Below the pieces are notes generated by a model, which saw only the letters and a program-made list of their open reading frames with translations, ran no database searches and was not told the origin of the DNA. 42,369 bases of DNA, taken from Gammaproteobacteria bacterium RIFOXYD12_FULL_61_37 (GTDB lineage: Bacteria > Pseudomonadota > Gammaproteobacteria > Chromatiales > Chromatiaceae). The DNA is taken from NCBI GenBank assembly GCA_001801995.1, contig MGZB01000056.1:67740-110108 (forward strand), in the 5' to 3' direction. The position numbers and the translations under genes are program-made. Shown here piece after piece: positions 1 through 8,709 of the stretch (position 1 is the stretch's first letter; every line of letters starts with the position of its first letter).

Positions 1-27
1 ATACAGCATCAACCGGAGGTGGTAGCC

Positions 28-999
28 ATGCAACGGGAACGGCTATTGCGATGGGCAGGTCTGATCCTGCTGGCGGGGGCCATCGTCCTGGCACTGGTCT
101 ACCGCGACCGACTCGATGCCGGCGCGCTGGAACGGCTGGTGGCGGGGGCGGGAGTGGCCGGTCCCCTGCTCTTCATGCTGATCTACGCCCTGGCCACGGT
201 GCTCTTCCTGCCCGGATCAGTGCTGACCCTGGCGGGCGGCGCCCTGTTCGGGCCGGTGCTGGGGACCTTCTATAATCTGACCGGCGCCACGGCAGGTGCC
301 GTTCTGGCCTTCCTCGCAGCCCGTTATTTCGCCTCCGGCTGGGTGGAGCAGAAAATCGGCGGCCGGTTGAAACAGCTCAAGGAGGGGGTCGAAGCCGAGG
401 GCTGGCGCTTCGTCGCCTTTGTCCGGCTGGTGCCGCTCTTCCCCTTCAATCTGCTCAACTACGCCCTGGGGCTGACCCGCATCCGCCTCTCCCACTATCT
501 GATCGCCAGCACCCTCTTCATGCTGCCCGGCGCCATTGCCTATACCTATCTGGGCTATGCCGGGCGCGAGGCCATGGCGGGCGGAGAGAATCTGATCCAG
601 AAGGGATTGCTGGCCCTGGCGCTGCTGGCCGTTGCGGCCTTTCTGCCACGGCTGGTCGGCCGTGTGCGGGAGCGGACCCTCGGCATCGAGGAGCTGAGCG
701 CCCGGCTCGACCGGGGCGAGGGGCTGCTGGTGCTCGATGTGCGTAGCGCCAATGACTACCGGGGTGTGCTCGGCCATATCCCCGGCGCCCTGAATATCCC
801 CCTGGAGGAGTTGGAGGCACGGTTGCCGGAGCTGTCGCCCTTCGTGGGGCGGACCCTCGCCATCATTTGCACCACCGACCGGCGTTCGAAGAAGGCGGCC
901 CAATGGCTGGCCGGTCGCGGTTTTACCGATCTCCGCGTGGTGAGCGGCGGCATGACCCAGTGGAACCAGACCGGCCTGCCGGTCGAGACAGGCGGATAG
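28..999 (+). CDS. TVP38/TMEM64-family membrane protein fused to a rhodanese domain
   Basis: A protein of about 323 residues with two parts. Residues 1-210 are hydrophobic and have the TVP38/TMEM64 (DedA-like, VTT) pattern: several membrane spans, a glycine-rich LAGGALFGPVLG stretch near 68-79 and FVRLVPLFPFNLLNY near 131-145. Residues about 218-323 are a rhodanese domain with LVLDVRS at 234-240 and a candidate catalytic Cys281 in CTTDRRS. I chose the ATG at 28 because GGAGGT lies 7 bases upstream; an upstream in-frame GTG at 19 lacks such a site. TVP38-rhodanese fusions are known, and rhodaneses move sulfane sulfur; the substrate here is unknown. It opens the redox and arsenosugar operon, but the window starts just upstream, so an earlier gene is possible. 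Confidence 0.85.
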   Translation: MQRERLLRWAGLILLAGAIVLALVYRDRLDAGALERLVAGAGVAGPLLFMLIYALATVLFLPGSVLTLAGGALFGPVLGTFYNLTGATAGAVLAFLAARYFASGWVEQKIGGRLKQLKEGVEAEGWRFVAFVRLVPLFPFNLLNYALGLTRIRLSHYLIASTLFMLPGAIAYTYLGYAGREAMAGGENLIQKGLLALALLAVAAFLPRLVGRVRERTLGIEELSARLDRGEGLLVLDVRSANDYRGVLGHIPGALNIPLEELEARLPELSPFVGRTLAIICTTDRRSKKAAQWLAGRGFTDLRVVSGGMTQWNQTGLPVETGG

Positions 1000-1012
1000 T
1001 CCGGATGCAGCC

Positions 1013-3325
1013 ATGGGAACAACAGCAGCCATCAGTCACGAAGCCAGTCCCGCCGGGGCGGGCGGCCAGGACACCCTGCCCGGCCGCTATCGCGGTTGGG
1101 TCATGGCGCTCTCCATGGCCGCCTTTACCCTGGCCTTCGCCGGCTGGCTCAACGAGGCCTGGCTCTTTCTCTACGAGAGCCCGATCTGGCTCAACCGCTA
1201 CACCGAATACGCCATCATCCTTGCCTTCGGGCTTTGGCGTATCCGCGCCGAGCGGAATCCCTACACCCGCAAGCGGCTGATCATCCTGGTGACGGTGGTG
1301 ACCTGCCTCTGGTGGCTGATCCCCTGGTTGTCGCCGCTGTTCGAACCCCATGTTGGCTACGCCTGGAACCGGCCGGTATTTCCCGCCCTGCACACACCGG
1401 GGACCCTAAGCTTCTTCCTGGTGCTGCTGCTGGTATTCCTGTTCGGGCGCCGGATCATCTGCGGTTTCGGCTGTCCCTGTGTCGGCATCCGTGAGACGGT
1501 CGGCTTTCCCTTTCGTCACCGGACCCCGCGAGGCCGCTGGGCCTGGGGCCTGCGCCACAGCAAGTGGTTCTTCTTTGTCTGGTATGTGGGCGTGATGGCG
1601 GTCACCCAGTTCCCGCCCAATGCCTGGAGCGCCGCCCTGGTGGGGGCCTTCGGTCTGGTGGTGGGCCTCAGCTATTTCGGCAGCTTCTTCCTCGTCCCCC
1701 TGACCGGCAACCGTTTCTATTGCCGTTATCTCTGCCCCTTCGGCGCCACCTTCGGCCTGCTGAACCATGCCGGTTTCTATGGCATCGAAATGGCGCGAGA
1801 AAAGTGCATCGACTGCCGCCGTTGCGAGCAGGTCTGCGACATGGGTATTCCGGTATGGCGGCAGGGCAAGGAGCAGGGCCGGGTTACCGGGCTGGAGGAT
1901 TGCATGGGCTGCGCCCGCTGCGTCATCTCCTGCCCCACCGATGCCTTGGCGATCCGCGACGTCCGTAACCTGTTCCGGCCCGCCCTGCGCCAGGATGGCG
2001 CCCATCTGCTGAAGCGGGAGGCCCTGCCGCCCGTGCCGCGCGTCGAACCGGAGCTGCGCCCCGCCAGCCAGCGTCTGCTGGATTGGGCAGTGGCGGACCG
2101 GCCCCTGTCCGATGCGGCATTACGTGAGCAGGCCGCCCGCTGCCTCGATTGCGGCGTACCCGGCTGCCGCAACGCCTGCCCCCTGGGCAACCGGATACCC
2201 CAGTGGCTGGCGGCGGCGGCGCGCGGCGATTGGGAGCGGGCCGGGAAACTGGTGCATGAAACCTCCCCCCTGCCGGAGGTCTGCGGCGCCATCTGCCCCC
2301 AGTACCGGCTTTGCGAGGGGGCTTGCGCCCGCGCCCGGCTGGAAGGTGCGGTCAGCATCGGCACCCTGGAGCGCGCCCTGGCAGGGCGGGCTCAGAGGCC
2401 GATTTCATCGATTCGGCGAAATGGCCGCCAAGTGGCCGTCATCGGCGCCGGACCGGCGGGCCTCGCCTGCGCGGACCGGCTGAACCGCTCGGGGGTGAGG
2501 GTCAGGGTCTATGACCGGGAGAGCGGGATCGGTGGTCTGCTGCGGACCGGGATTCCCGCCTTCAAGCTGGACAAGTCCCTGCTGGACCGGCGTCACTCCC
2601 TGCTGGAAGAGGCCGGGGTGGAATTCCGGCTGGGCCGGGATGTGGATGGCAACCTCATGGCCCATTTGCTTGAACAATACGATGCCCTCTTCCTTGGCCT
2701 GGGGGCGCAACGGTCTCGTGCAATTGCCCTCCCAGGGGATGAACTGCCCGGCGTGGAACAGGCCCTTGACTGGCTGGCGCGGGTCAATGCCGGGTCGGGA
2801 GAACCTTTGCAGGGCAAGCGGGCCTTGATCCTCGGCGGCGGCGACACCGCCATGGACTGTGCCCGTGCCGCCCTGCGGCTCGGAGCCCAAGTGACCGTCG
2901 CCTACCGGGGGCCGGAGGCGCGCCTGCGGGCCTCGCCCAAGGAGGTCCGGCTGGCCCGCGAGGAAGGCGCCATATTTCTGTTCGACTACACGCCCCTACG
3001 GTTCCTCGGTCTTGACAGGCTGAGTCGGGTGCTGTTCCAGACGCCGAATGGCCCGAGGCTCATCGACTGCGACCGGGCGATCCTCGCCCTCGGCCAGCAA
3101 CCGGCCCCGCCGACCTGGCTGGCGCGATTCGACATCGCGATAGAAGACGACGGGCGTATCCGGGTGGATGACCGGGGGCACACGACCCATCCCAGGGTCT
3201 GGGCCGGGGGCGACAACACCCTGGGACCCGATCTGGCGGTCACCGCCATGGCCGCCGGCCGCCGCGCGGCAGAGGGAATATTGAGTTCCTTCAATCCCAT
3301 CAAGCGCATCGGGGGCTGGAGATGA
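1013..3325 (+). CDS. NapH-like membrane iron-sulfur protein fused to a GltD-like FAD/NAD(P) oxidoreductase
   Basis: A 770-residue fusion. Residues about 25-250 are membrane spanning, with two CxxxCP motifs of the NapH/NosR type (CGFGCP at 150-155, CRYLCP at 237-242). Two 4Fe-4S motifs follow (Cys265/268/271/275 and Cys297/300/303/307). From about residue 375 the protein resembles the glutamate synthase small subunit family: a cysteine-rich N-terminal part (CLDCGVPGC, CGAICP, CEGAC), an FAD-binding GAGPAG at 478-483, a second dinucleotide site GGGDTA near 608-613, and a C-terminal AGGDNTLGPDLAVTA. It could pass electrons between NAD(P)H, FAD, Fe-S centres and the quinone pool or periplasmic cytochromes; the direction is inference. 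The stop overlaps the next start (ATGA), and a cytochrome gene follows. Confidence 0.85.
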   Translation: MGTTAAISHEASPAGAGGQDTLPGRYRGWVMALSMAAFTLAFAGWLNEAWLFLYESPIWLNRYTEYAIILAFGLWRIRAERNPYTRKRLIILVTVVTCLWWLIPWLSPLFEPHVGYAWNRPVFPALHTPGTLSFFLVLLLVFLFGRRIICGFGCPCVGIRETVGFPFRHRTPRGRWAWGLRHSKWFFFVWYVGVMAVTQFPPNAWSAALVGAFGLVVGLSYFGSFFLVPLTGNRFYCRYLCPFGATFGLLNHAGFYGIEMAREKCIDCRRCEQVCDMGIPVWRQGKEQGRVTGLEDCMGCARCVISCPTDALAIRDVRNLFRPALRQDGAHLLKREALPPVPRVEPELRPASQRLLDWAVADRPLSDAALREQAARCLDCGVPGCRNACPLGNRIPQWLAAAARGDWERAGKLVHETSPLPEVCGAICPQYRLCEGACARARLEGAVSIGTLERALAGRAQRPISSIRRNGRQVAVIGAGPAGLACADRLNRSGVRVRVYDRESGIGGLLRTGIPAFKLDKSLLDRRHSLLEEAGVEFRLGRDVDGNLMAHLLEQYDALFLGLGAQRSRAIALPGDELPGVEQALDWLARVNAGSGEPLQGKRALILGGGDTAMDCARAALRLGAQVTVAYRGPEARLRASPKEVRLAREEGAIFLFDYTPLRFLGLDRLSRVLFQTPNGPRLIDCDRAILALGQQPAPPTWLARFDIAIEDDGRIRVDDRGHTTHPRVWAGGDNTLGPDLAVTAMAAGRRAAEGILSSFNPIKRIGGWR

Positions 3326-3831
3326 AAGGCTGGCTGCTTCTGCTGTTGGCGCTGCTTCTACCCTTGCCGGCCGCGGCCGGCCACACCTGGGCCGGGGTGG
3401 ACATCTGCGCGGCGAACAGGCAAACCCTGCCGCCGGGGCTGTCTCCCGGCCAGCTCCCCGAACCCCGGTCCGAGGGGGCGCGGCTGCTGCAATCCTACTG
3501 CACCCAATGCCACAATCTGCCGGGGCCGGACCGTCACAGCGCAATCGAGTGGCGCGAGCTGACCGGCCAGATGTCCCTGCGGATGGAGGTCTCTCACCGT
3601 TTCGGCGGTCTTCATGGAAAGGTGGATGTCATGACGCCGGAGGAGAAGACCGTTCTGCTCGCCTATCTGGGGCGCAATGCCGCGTCACCCGCATCGGTTC
3701 GGCCCGTCCCCAGCGGCGAACCGGGCAACCTCTGGCAGGCCCTGGGCCTGTTCCTGCTTCTGACGCTGGTGGGCCTGGTCCGCTGGTGGCGGAATAGCAA
3801 CCGGAGATGTCCCTCGTGCGCACCCCGCTGA
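3322..3831 (+). CDS. Exported monohaem cytochrome c with C-terminal membrane anchor
   Basis: A 169-residue protein with an N-terminal signal peptide (hydrophobic residues 4-18), one haem-binding CTQCH at 60-64, and a C-terminal membrane segment at about 137-155 followed by basic residues. The haem domain should face the periplasm. The start overlaps the stop of the upstream fusion gene by ATGA, and the next cytochrome gene begins inside its 3' end, so the three are probably translated together. The natural reading is a relay between the membrane iron-sulfur protein and the multihaem cytochromes. The sequence DRHSAIEWRELTGQMSLRM resembles small cytochromes found near multihaem proteins, but I cannot name a family. 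Confidence 0.8.
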   Translation: MKGWLLLLLALLLPLPAAAGHTWAGVDICAANRQTLPPGLSPGQLPEPRSEGARLLQSYCTQCHNLPGPDRHSAIEWRELTGQMSLRMEVSHRFGGLHGKVDVMTPEEKTVLLAYLGRNAASPASVRPVPSGEPGNLWQALGLFLLLTLVGLVRWWRNSNRRCPSCAPR

Positions 3832-5156
3832 TCGTCCTGGTCCTCTCCCTGACGGCCTTGGCCAGCGGTTTCGCCTATGTGCAGTGGAGCAAGGGCGGGA
3901 CTGGCGCCGGGCTTTACTCGCGCCTCTGGTCCCCGGACCCGGTGCAGGGCTATTGGGACCCGGCGAAATTCTATCAATCGACGCAAATGGTGGAGGGCGT
4001 CTTCCAGGGCGAGCAATGCGTCCAGTGCCACGAATCCATCACCCCCGGCATCGTCGCCGACTGGCGCAACAGCCGCCATGCCAAGGCCGGTGAGCGGGTC
4101 TGGTGCAGCGCCTGCCACGGGGACGACCATCAAAGGCTGCACCTGCCGACCCCGGAGGTCTGCGGTGGATGCCACGAAAAACAGCATGGCGAGTTCAAGG
4201 ACGAGGCCGATTACGGTTTTCCCAGCCATGTGCTGGCCATGGACCGGGCGCTGAGCGCCCCCCACTTCGTGGACAAGCCCAAGGCCGAGGTGCAGTCCTG
4301 CGTCCAGTGCCACTCGGTGGCGACCAAGTGCGACTCCTGCCATACCCGGCACCGTTTCGACGCCGCCGAGGCGCGGCGGCCCGAGGCCTGCATCACCTGC
4401 CACTCCGGCCCGCCGCACCCGGACGACGACAGCTACTTCGCCTCCGCCCACGGCCGCCTCTATCTGGCCGAGGGCGATCAATGGGATTGGTCGAAGCCGC
4501 TGGTCAAGGGAAACTATAAGGTTCCCACCTGCGCCTACTGCCACATGGACGGCGGCCGCCATCAGGTGGCCCGCAAATCCCTGTGGAAGTTCGGCCTGCA
4601 AGAGATCAATCCGCACACCTCCGCCAACAAGGCCTTGCGCCGGGAATGGATCGGCCTCTGCGGCGATTGCCATGAGAAGGAACAGGCCAGGGGCTGGTTG
4701 TCGGCGCTGGATCAGGAACGCAAACAGGCCTGGCAGAAGCTCTACGCGACGGAGGACATCCTCAAGGGATTGCGCGCCGACGACCTGCTCTTTCCCGCCC
4801 CCGGCGAGCGTCCGCCCTATCCCCTTGAGGCGCCCGGCGGCCCAGGTTCCAAGGTGCGCATCGGCTACTTCGAGGGCCAGGCCTCGGCCTTCTACAACGT
4901 CTCCGCCATCGAGCGCGATTACTTCGAGATGTGGTATTTCGACAACCTCGGCGCCTACAAGGCTGCGGCCCACGGCCACTGGGCGGGGGTCGCCAGAGGT
5001 CACAAACGGATGTCGGAGTCCATGCAGCGGATTGAGGCCGGGGCGCGGGATTTGCGCGCGCTGGGCGAAGCGGAGCGGAAGGCAGGGATCAAAAGCGATT
5101 CCGGCGGGCTCTGGCAGGGTGGTGCCTACACCGACCACAACCGGGAGCGTAACTGA
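3807..5156 (+). CDS. Octahaem c-type cytochrome, HAO-family-like, membrane anchored
   Basis: About 449 residues with an N-terminal hydrophobic segment (8-25) that can serve as signal anchor, and eight CxxCH motifs at about 71, 100, 119, 165, 175, 195, 242 and 285. The haem spacing and the aromatic C-terminal part (YFEMWYFDN at 372-380, AAAHGHW at 386-392) resemble the hydroxylamine oxidoreductase/octahaem family. I cannot confirm the tyrosine cross-link that defines true HAO. The ATG at 3807 directly touches GGAG; a GTG at 3816 lies 9 bases after it and may be the real start. It overlaps the upstream cytochrome by 25 bases and the next gene by one base. Probable role: periplasmic multi-electron transfer or redox catalysis on a small nitrogen, sulfur or arsenic compound; the substrate is unknown. 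Confidence 0.85.
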   Translation: MSLVRTPLIVLVLSLTALASGFAYVQWSKGGTGAGLYSRLWSPDPVQGYWDPAKFYQSTQMVEGVFQGEQCVQCHESITPGIVADWRNSRHAKAGERVWCSACHGDDHQRLHLPTPEVCGGCHEKQHGEFKDEADYGFPSHVLAMDRALSAPHFVDKPKAEVQSCVQCHSVATKCDSCHTRHRFDAAEARRPEACITCHSGPPHPDDDSYFASAHGRLYLAEGDQWDWSKPLVKGNYKVPTCAYCHMDGGRHQVARKSLWKFGLQEINPHTSANKALRREWIGLCGDCHEKEQARGWLSALDQERKQAWQKLYATEDILKGLRADDLLFPAPGERPPYPLEAPGGPGSKVRIGYFEGQASAFYNVSAIERDYFEMWYFDNLGAYKAAAHGHWAGVARGHKRMSESMQRIEAGARDLRALGEAERKAGIKSDSGGLWQGGAYTDHNRERN

Positions 5157-5929
5157 TGGGGTTCATTGCCCTTCTGTTCTCCCTCGTCACCCTGCCCCTA
5201 TGGGCCGGTGAGCCCGTGCCGCCGGGGCCATTCACCGATGCCGAGTGCGTCGCCTGTCATTGGAAGTGGGACCCCATGGTGATCGAAACCCTGCGAACCG
5301 GTCCCCATGGGGCCGAATCCGGGGTCGTATGCAGCGATTGCCACGGCGACCGGCATCAGTCCGCTGCCCAGGCCCGGCAAAACCCAGTCTGCATCGATTG
5401 CCACAAAGGCCCGGCGAGCCACAGCTACGCCACCTCCAAACACGGCGTCATCTCGCGTCTGGACCGATCCAGTGGGGATCAGCCCCTGCAACGGGGCAAC
5501 TACCGGGCGCCCGGTTGCGCCTATTGCCATCTGCACGACAAGGACCACGGCGATACCATGGTGCCCAAGAGCGACCCCATGGCCCGCCAGTTGATCTGTT
5601 CCGGCTGCCACAGCCCCCGCTACGTGAGCGAACAACTGGCCGCCGGGCAACGTCTGGTGGAAGTCGCGGAACTGAAAATGGCCGAGGCCCTGGCCCTGAT
5701 CCAGGGCGCCCCTGAGCCAGGCGCTGAAGAACTGAAAAAACTGGAGGCAGGCACAAAGGATCACCTGTCGAACGTCCGCCTGGGCGCCGGCCACCAATCC
5801 CCCGACTACCAGTGGTGGCACGGCCAGCCCGCCCTGGACGGCGATCTGATCCGAATCCGCGACCGGATCGCCACCGAACGTCGGCGCAAGGCAATGGAAC
5901 AAGTTCCCAAACAACGATCGATAAAGTGA
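5156..5929 (+). CDS. Pentahaem c-type cytochrome, HAO-family-like
   Basis: A 257-residue exported protein: signal peptide at 1-17 and five CxxCH motifs at about 31, 59, 79, 121 and 148. The C-terminal part contains GAGHQSPDYQWWHGQ (210-224), a motif resembling the C-terminal helical region of HAO-type multihaem cytochromes, after a helical stretch. The start codon overlaps the stop of the octahaem gene (TGATG), which suggests translational coupling and a partner role. Together the two proteins carry 13 haems. An independent function as a soluble electron shuttle is possible. Confidence 0.82.
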   Translation: MGFIALLFSLVTLPLWAGEPVPPGPFTDAECVACHWKWDPMVIETLRTGPHGAESGVVCSDCHGDRHQSAAQARQNPVCIDCHKGPASHSYATSKHGVISRLDRSSGDQPLQRGNYRAPGCAYCHLHDKDHGDTMVPKSDPMARQLICSGCHSPRYVSEQLAAGQRLVEVAELKMAEALALIQGAPEPGAEELKKLEAGTKDHLSNVRLGAGHQSPDYQWWHGQPALDGDLIRIRDRIATERRRKAMEQVPKQRSIK

Positions 5930-5937
5930 CATCTGTA

Positions 5938-6996
5938 ATGAGCGAATCCCTCTACGAAAACGTCAAGCAATATTATGGCGAGCGGCTTTCCGGTAGCGCC
6001 GATCTGCGCACCGATGCCTGTTGCGACCCTGCTGCCTTGCCCGATTATCTCAAGCCGCTGCTGGCCGATATCCACCCCGAGGTGAGCGGGCGCTACTACG
6101 GCTGCGGCCTGGTCGCACCGGATCTGCTGGAGGGGTTGCGGGTATTGGACCTGGGGTGCGGATCGGGGCGCGATGTCTACCTGCTCTCCCGGCTGGTCGG
6201 GGAGTCGGGCGAGGTGGTGGGGGTGGACATGACCGCCGGGCAACTGGCGGTGGCCGAGCGCCACCGGGAGTATCACCGCGAACGCTATGGCCATGCCCGC
6301 TCCAACGTCCGTTTCCTGCAAGGGGAGATCGAGCATCTGGACCGGTTGGGGCTGGAGTCGGGCGGCTTCGATCTGATCGTCTCCAACTGCGTGATCAATC
6401 TCTCCCCCGACAAGCCCGCCGTGCTGGGCCAGGCCCATGCCCTGCTGCGTGACGGCGGCGAGCTCTATTTCTCCGATGTCTACGCCGACCGGCGGCTGCC
6501 GGCGGAACTCTCCCATGATCCGGTGCTGCATGGGGAGTGCCTGGCCGGGGCTCTCTATTGGAACGACTTCCTCCAACTGGCCCGTGCCGCAGGCTTCGCC
6601 GACCCCAGGCTGGTGGAGGACCGCCCCCTGGGGATCGAGGACCCCGCCATCGAGGCGCGTCTGGCCCCGGCCCGCTTCTTCTCCGCCACCTACCGGCTAT
6701 TCAAGCTGGCCGGATTGGAACCGGCCTGCGAGGACTACGGCCAGGCGGCGGTCTACCGGGGGAGCTTGCCACAGCATCCGGGCCAATGGCGGCTGGACAA
6801 GCACCACCTCTTTCCCACCGGCAAGGTGGTCCCCATCTGCGGCAATACCCGGCGGATGCTCCAGGAGACCCGCTTCCATCCCCATTTCGATCTCTTCGGG
6901 GAGGGGGCGAGGCACCTGGGGATCTTCGACGGCTGCGGGACGGAACTGCCCTTTGATACCCAGGGGGAGGCGGATGGCCTCTCCCTCTGTTGCTGA
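5938..6996 (+). CDS. arsM: Arsenite S-adenosylmethionine methyltransferase ArsM
   Basis: A 352-residue class I methyltransferase. The SAM-binding motif DLGCGSGRD is at 71-79 and the acidic end of beta-2 at VGVDMT (94-99). Cysteines expected for As(III) binding are present: Cys28/29, Cys56 in YGCG, Cys151 in SNCVINL and Cys201 in HGECLAG. These match the four conserved cysteines of characterised algal ArsM (44, 72, 174, 224) with consistent offsets. The protein continues for about 150 residues beyond the methyltransferase core and ends in CC. It methylates arsenite stepwise and supplies methylated arsenic for arsenosugar synthesis. The ATG at 5938 begins the conserved N-terminus; the frame extends upstream into the previous gene, which I do not count. 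arsS follows after 10 bases. Confidence 0.93.
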   Translation: MSESLYENVKQYYGERLSGSADLRTDACCDPAALPDYLKPLLADIHPEVSGRYYGCGLVAPDLLEGLRVLDLGCGSGRDVYLLSRLVGESGEVVGVDMTAGQLAVAERHREYHRERYGHARSNVRFLQGEIEHLDRLGLESGGFDLIVSNCVINLSPDKPAVLGQAHALLRDGGELYFSDVYADRRLPAELSHDPVLHGECLAGALYWNDFLQLARAAGFADPRLVEDRPLGIEDPAIEARLAPARFFSATYRLFKLAGLEPACEDYGQAAVYRGSLPQHPGQWRLDKHHLFPTGKVVPICGNTRRMLQETRFHPHFDLFGEGARHLGIFDGCGTELPFDTQGEADGLSLCC

Positions 6997-7006
6997 GGGA
7001 CCGGGG

Positions 7007-8014
7007 ATGCGCGATCTGCTTCCGCACCTGCTGCCCACCCGTTTCGAGGCCCTGTCGCGGGAACAACCGGACAGCCTCCAGGTCAATCTGGGCTACCGCT
7101 GCAATCAGCGCTGTCTCCATTGCCATGTGGCGGCGGGGCCCCACCGCCGGGAGTCCATGGATGAGGCGACCCGGAGCCTGGTGGTCCAGGTCCTGGAACA
7201 GGGGGGCTTCCGGACCCTGGATCTCACCGGCGGGGCGCCGGAACTCCACCCCGGCTTCCGGGCGCTGGTGGTCGCCGCCCGCGCGCTGGGGGTGCGGGTC
7301 ATCGACCGCTGCAATCTCACGGTGCTGCTGGAGCCGGGGCAGGAGGGGCTGGCCCGTTTCCTCGCCGATCAGGGGGTCGATGTGGTGGCCTCGTTGCCCT
7401 GTTATCTGGAAGAGAACCTGGACCGCCAGCGGGGCAAGGGGGTCTTCGCCCGAAGCATCGAGGGGCTGCGCCTGTTGAATGGGGAGGGTTACGGCATGCC
7501 CGGCACCGGCCTGTGCCTCGATCTGGTCTATAACCCGCAGGGGGCCTCGCTCCCCCCGTCTCAGCCGCTACTGGAGGCGGACTACAAACAGCAACTGCGG
7601 GAGCGCCACGGCATCCATTTCAACCGCCTGCTGACCCTGGCCAACCTGCCCGCCGGGCGCTTCGGCAACCTCTTGCTCGCCAGGGGCGAGCTGGACGGTT
7701 ATCTCGACCTGCTCAAGGCCAACCACTGCCCCGCGAACCGGAAACAGGTCATGTGCCGGCGTCTCGTCAGCGTCGATTGGCAGGGTTATCTCTATGACTG
7801 CGACTTCAACCAGGTGCTGGGGCTGCCGATAGGCTGGGGGGAGAAGGGAAGCAGCCAAGGGGTTCCGGGTAGGGATGCCCAGCCGCCACGGCCCCATCTG
7901 AGCCACCTGCTGGAGCGGGATCTCTCGGGAAACCCGATCCGGGTGGGGGAACACTGCTACGGTTGTACCGCAGGCCAGGGCTCCAGTTGCGGCGGGGCGC
8001 TGGGGGCCGGATGA
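7007..8014 (+). CDS. arsS: Arsenosugar biosynthesis radical SAM protein ArsS
   Basis: A 335-residue radical SAM enzyme. The CxxxCxxC cluster motif is CNQRCLHC (Cys32/36/39), followed by the LDLTGGAPELHP-type segment that binds SAM. The C-terminal part has further cysteines (HCYGCTAGQGSSCGG), as expected for ArsS. ArsS is proposed to transfer a 5'-deoxyadenosyl group to dimethylarsenite, giving the dimethylarsinoyl-riboside precursor of arsenosugars. The ATG at 7007 follows a GGGG-rich ribosome site and gives the usual family length. It lies 10 bases after arsM and overlaps the next gene by ATGA. Confidence 0.93.
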   Translation: MRDLLPHLLPTRFEALSREQPDSLQVNLGYRCNQRCLHCHVAAGPHRRESMDEATRSLVVQVLEQGGFRTLDLTGGAPELHPGFRALVVAARALGVRVIDRCNLTVLLEPGQEGLARFLADQGVDVVASLPCYLEENLDRQRGKGVFARSIEGLRLLNGEGYGMPGTGLCLDLVYNPQGASLPPSQPLLEADYKQQLRERHGIHFNRLLTLANLPAGRFGNLLLARGELDGYLDLLKANHCPANRKQVMCRRLVSVDWQGYLYDCDFNQVLGLPIGWGEKGSSQGVPGRDAQPPRPHLSHLLERDLSGNPIRVGEHCYGCTAGQGSSCGGALGAG

Positions 8015-8709
8015 CCCCCCTTTCCATCATCCTGCCGGTGCTGAACGAGGCCGAGGGCATCGTCCCCCTGCTGGAGGCGCTGCTGCCGCTACGCCGGCTG
8101 GGTTGCGAGGTGCTGGTGGCGGACGGGGGGAGCGAGGATGGGACGGCGGAGCGGGCCTTGCCCCTGGCGGACCGGGTCATCGCGGCCCCGAGGGGGCGGG
8201 CCAGGCAGATGAACGCCGGCGCGGCGCTGGCCATCGGCGAGGTCCTCTGGTTCCTCCATGCCGACAGCCGGGTGCCGCCGGGGGCCGGCGCGGCCCTGCT
8301 CAGTGCGTTGCGGGAGAGCGGCCGGGGATGGGGGCGGTTCGATGTCGCCCTCTCCGGGCGCCACCCCCTGTTGCGGCTGGTGGAGCGCATGATGAATCTG
8401 CGCTCCCGGTTGACCGGCATCGCCACCGGGGATCAGGGCATCTTCGTTACCCGCAGACTCTTCGAGCGGGTGGGGGGCTTCCCCGATATCCCCCTGATGG
8501 AGGACATCGCCTTGTCGAAACGGCTGCTCGCCCACGGCCGGCCGGTCTGCCTCGATACTTGCCTGACCACCTCCAGCCGCCACTGGGAGACCCGAGGCAT
8601 GGGGCGCACCATCCTGCTCATGTGGCGTCTGCGTCTGGCCTATTGGCTGGGCGCCGATCCCGCGACCCTGGCCCGGCGCTATTACCCCGCTCAGCGCCAT
8701 GAAGACTAA
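8011..8709 (+). CDS. Family 2 glycosyltransferase of the arsenosugar cluster (TIGR04283-like)
   Basis: A 232-residue GT-A fold glycosyltransferase. It starts with LSIILPVLNEAEG, has ADGGSEDGT near residues 35-43, the FLHADSR metal-binding segment near 75-81, and MEDIALSKRL near 164-173. This short form is typical of the transferases that accompany arsS (TIGR04283 type), thought to add sugar or polar groups to the arsenic nucleoside; the acceptor has not been proved here. The ATG overlaps the arsS stop, so translation is probably coupled. An in-frame start further upstream would run inside arsS and is unlikely. Confidence 0.85.
   Translation: MTPLSIILPVLNEAEGIVPLLEALLPLRRLGCEVLVADGGSEDGTAERALPLADRVIAAPRGRARQMNAGAALAIGEVLWFLHADSRVPPGAGAALLSALRESGRGWGRFDVALSGRHPLLRLVERMMNLRSRLTGIATGDQGIFVTRRLFERVGGFPDIPLMEDIALSKRLLAHGRPVCLDTCLTTSSRHWETRGMGRTILLMWRLRLAYWLGADPATLARRYYPAQRHED

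Noticed and set aside
3663-5138. 491-codon minus-strand frame opposite the octahaem cytochrome.
   Set aside because: The plus-strand frame has eight CxxCH motifs and a membrane anchor; the minus frame has no family features.
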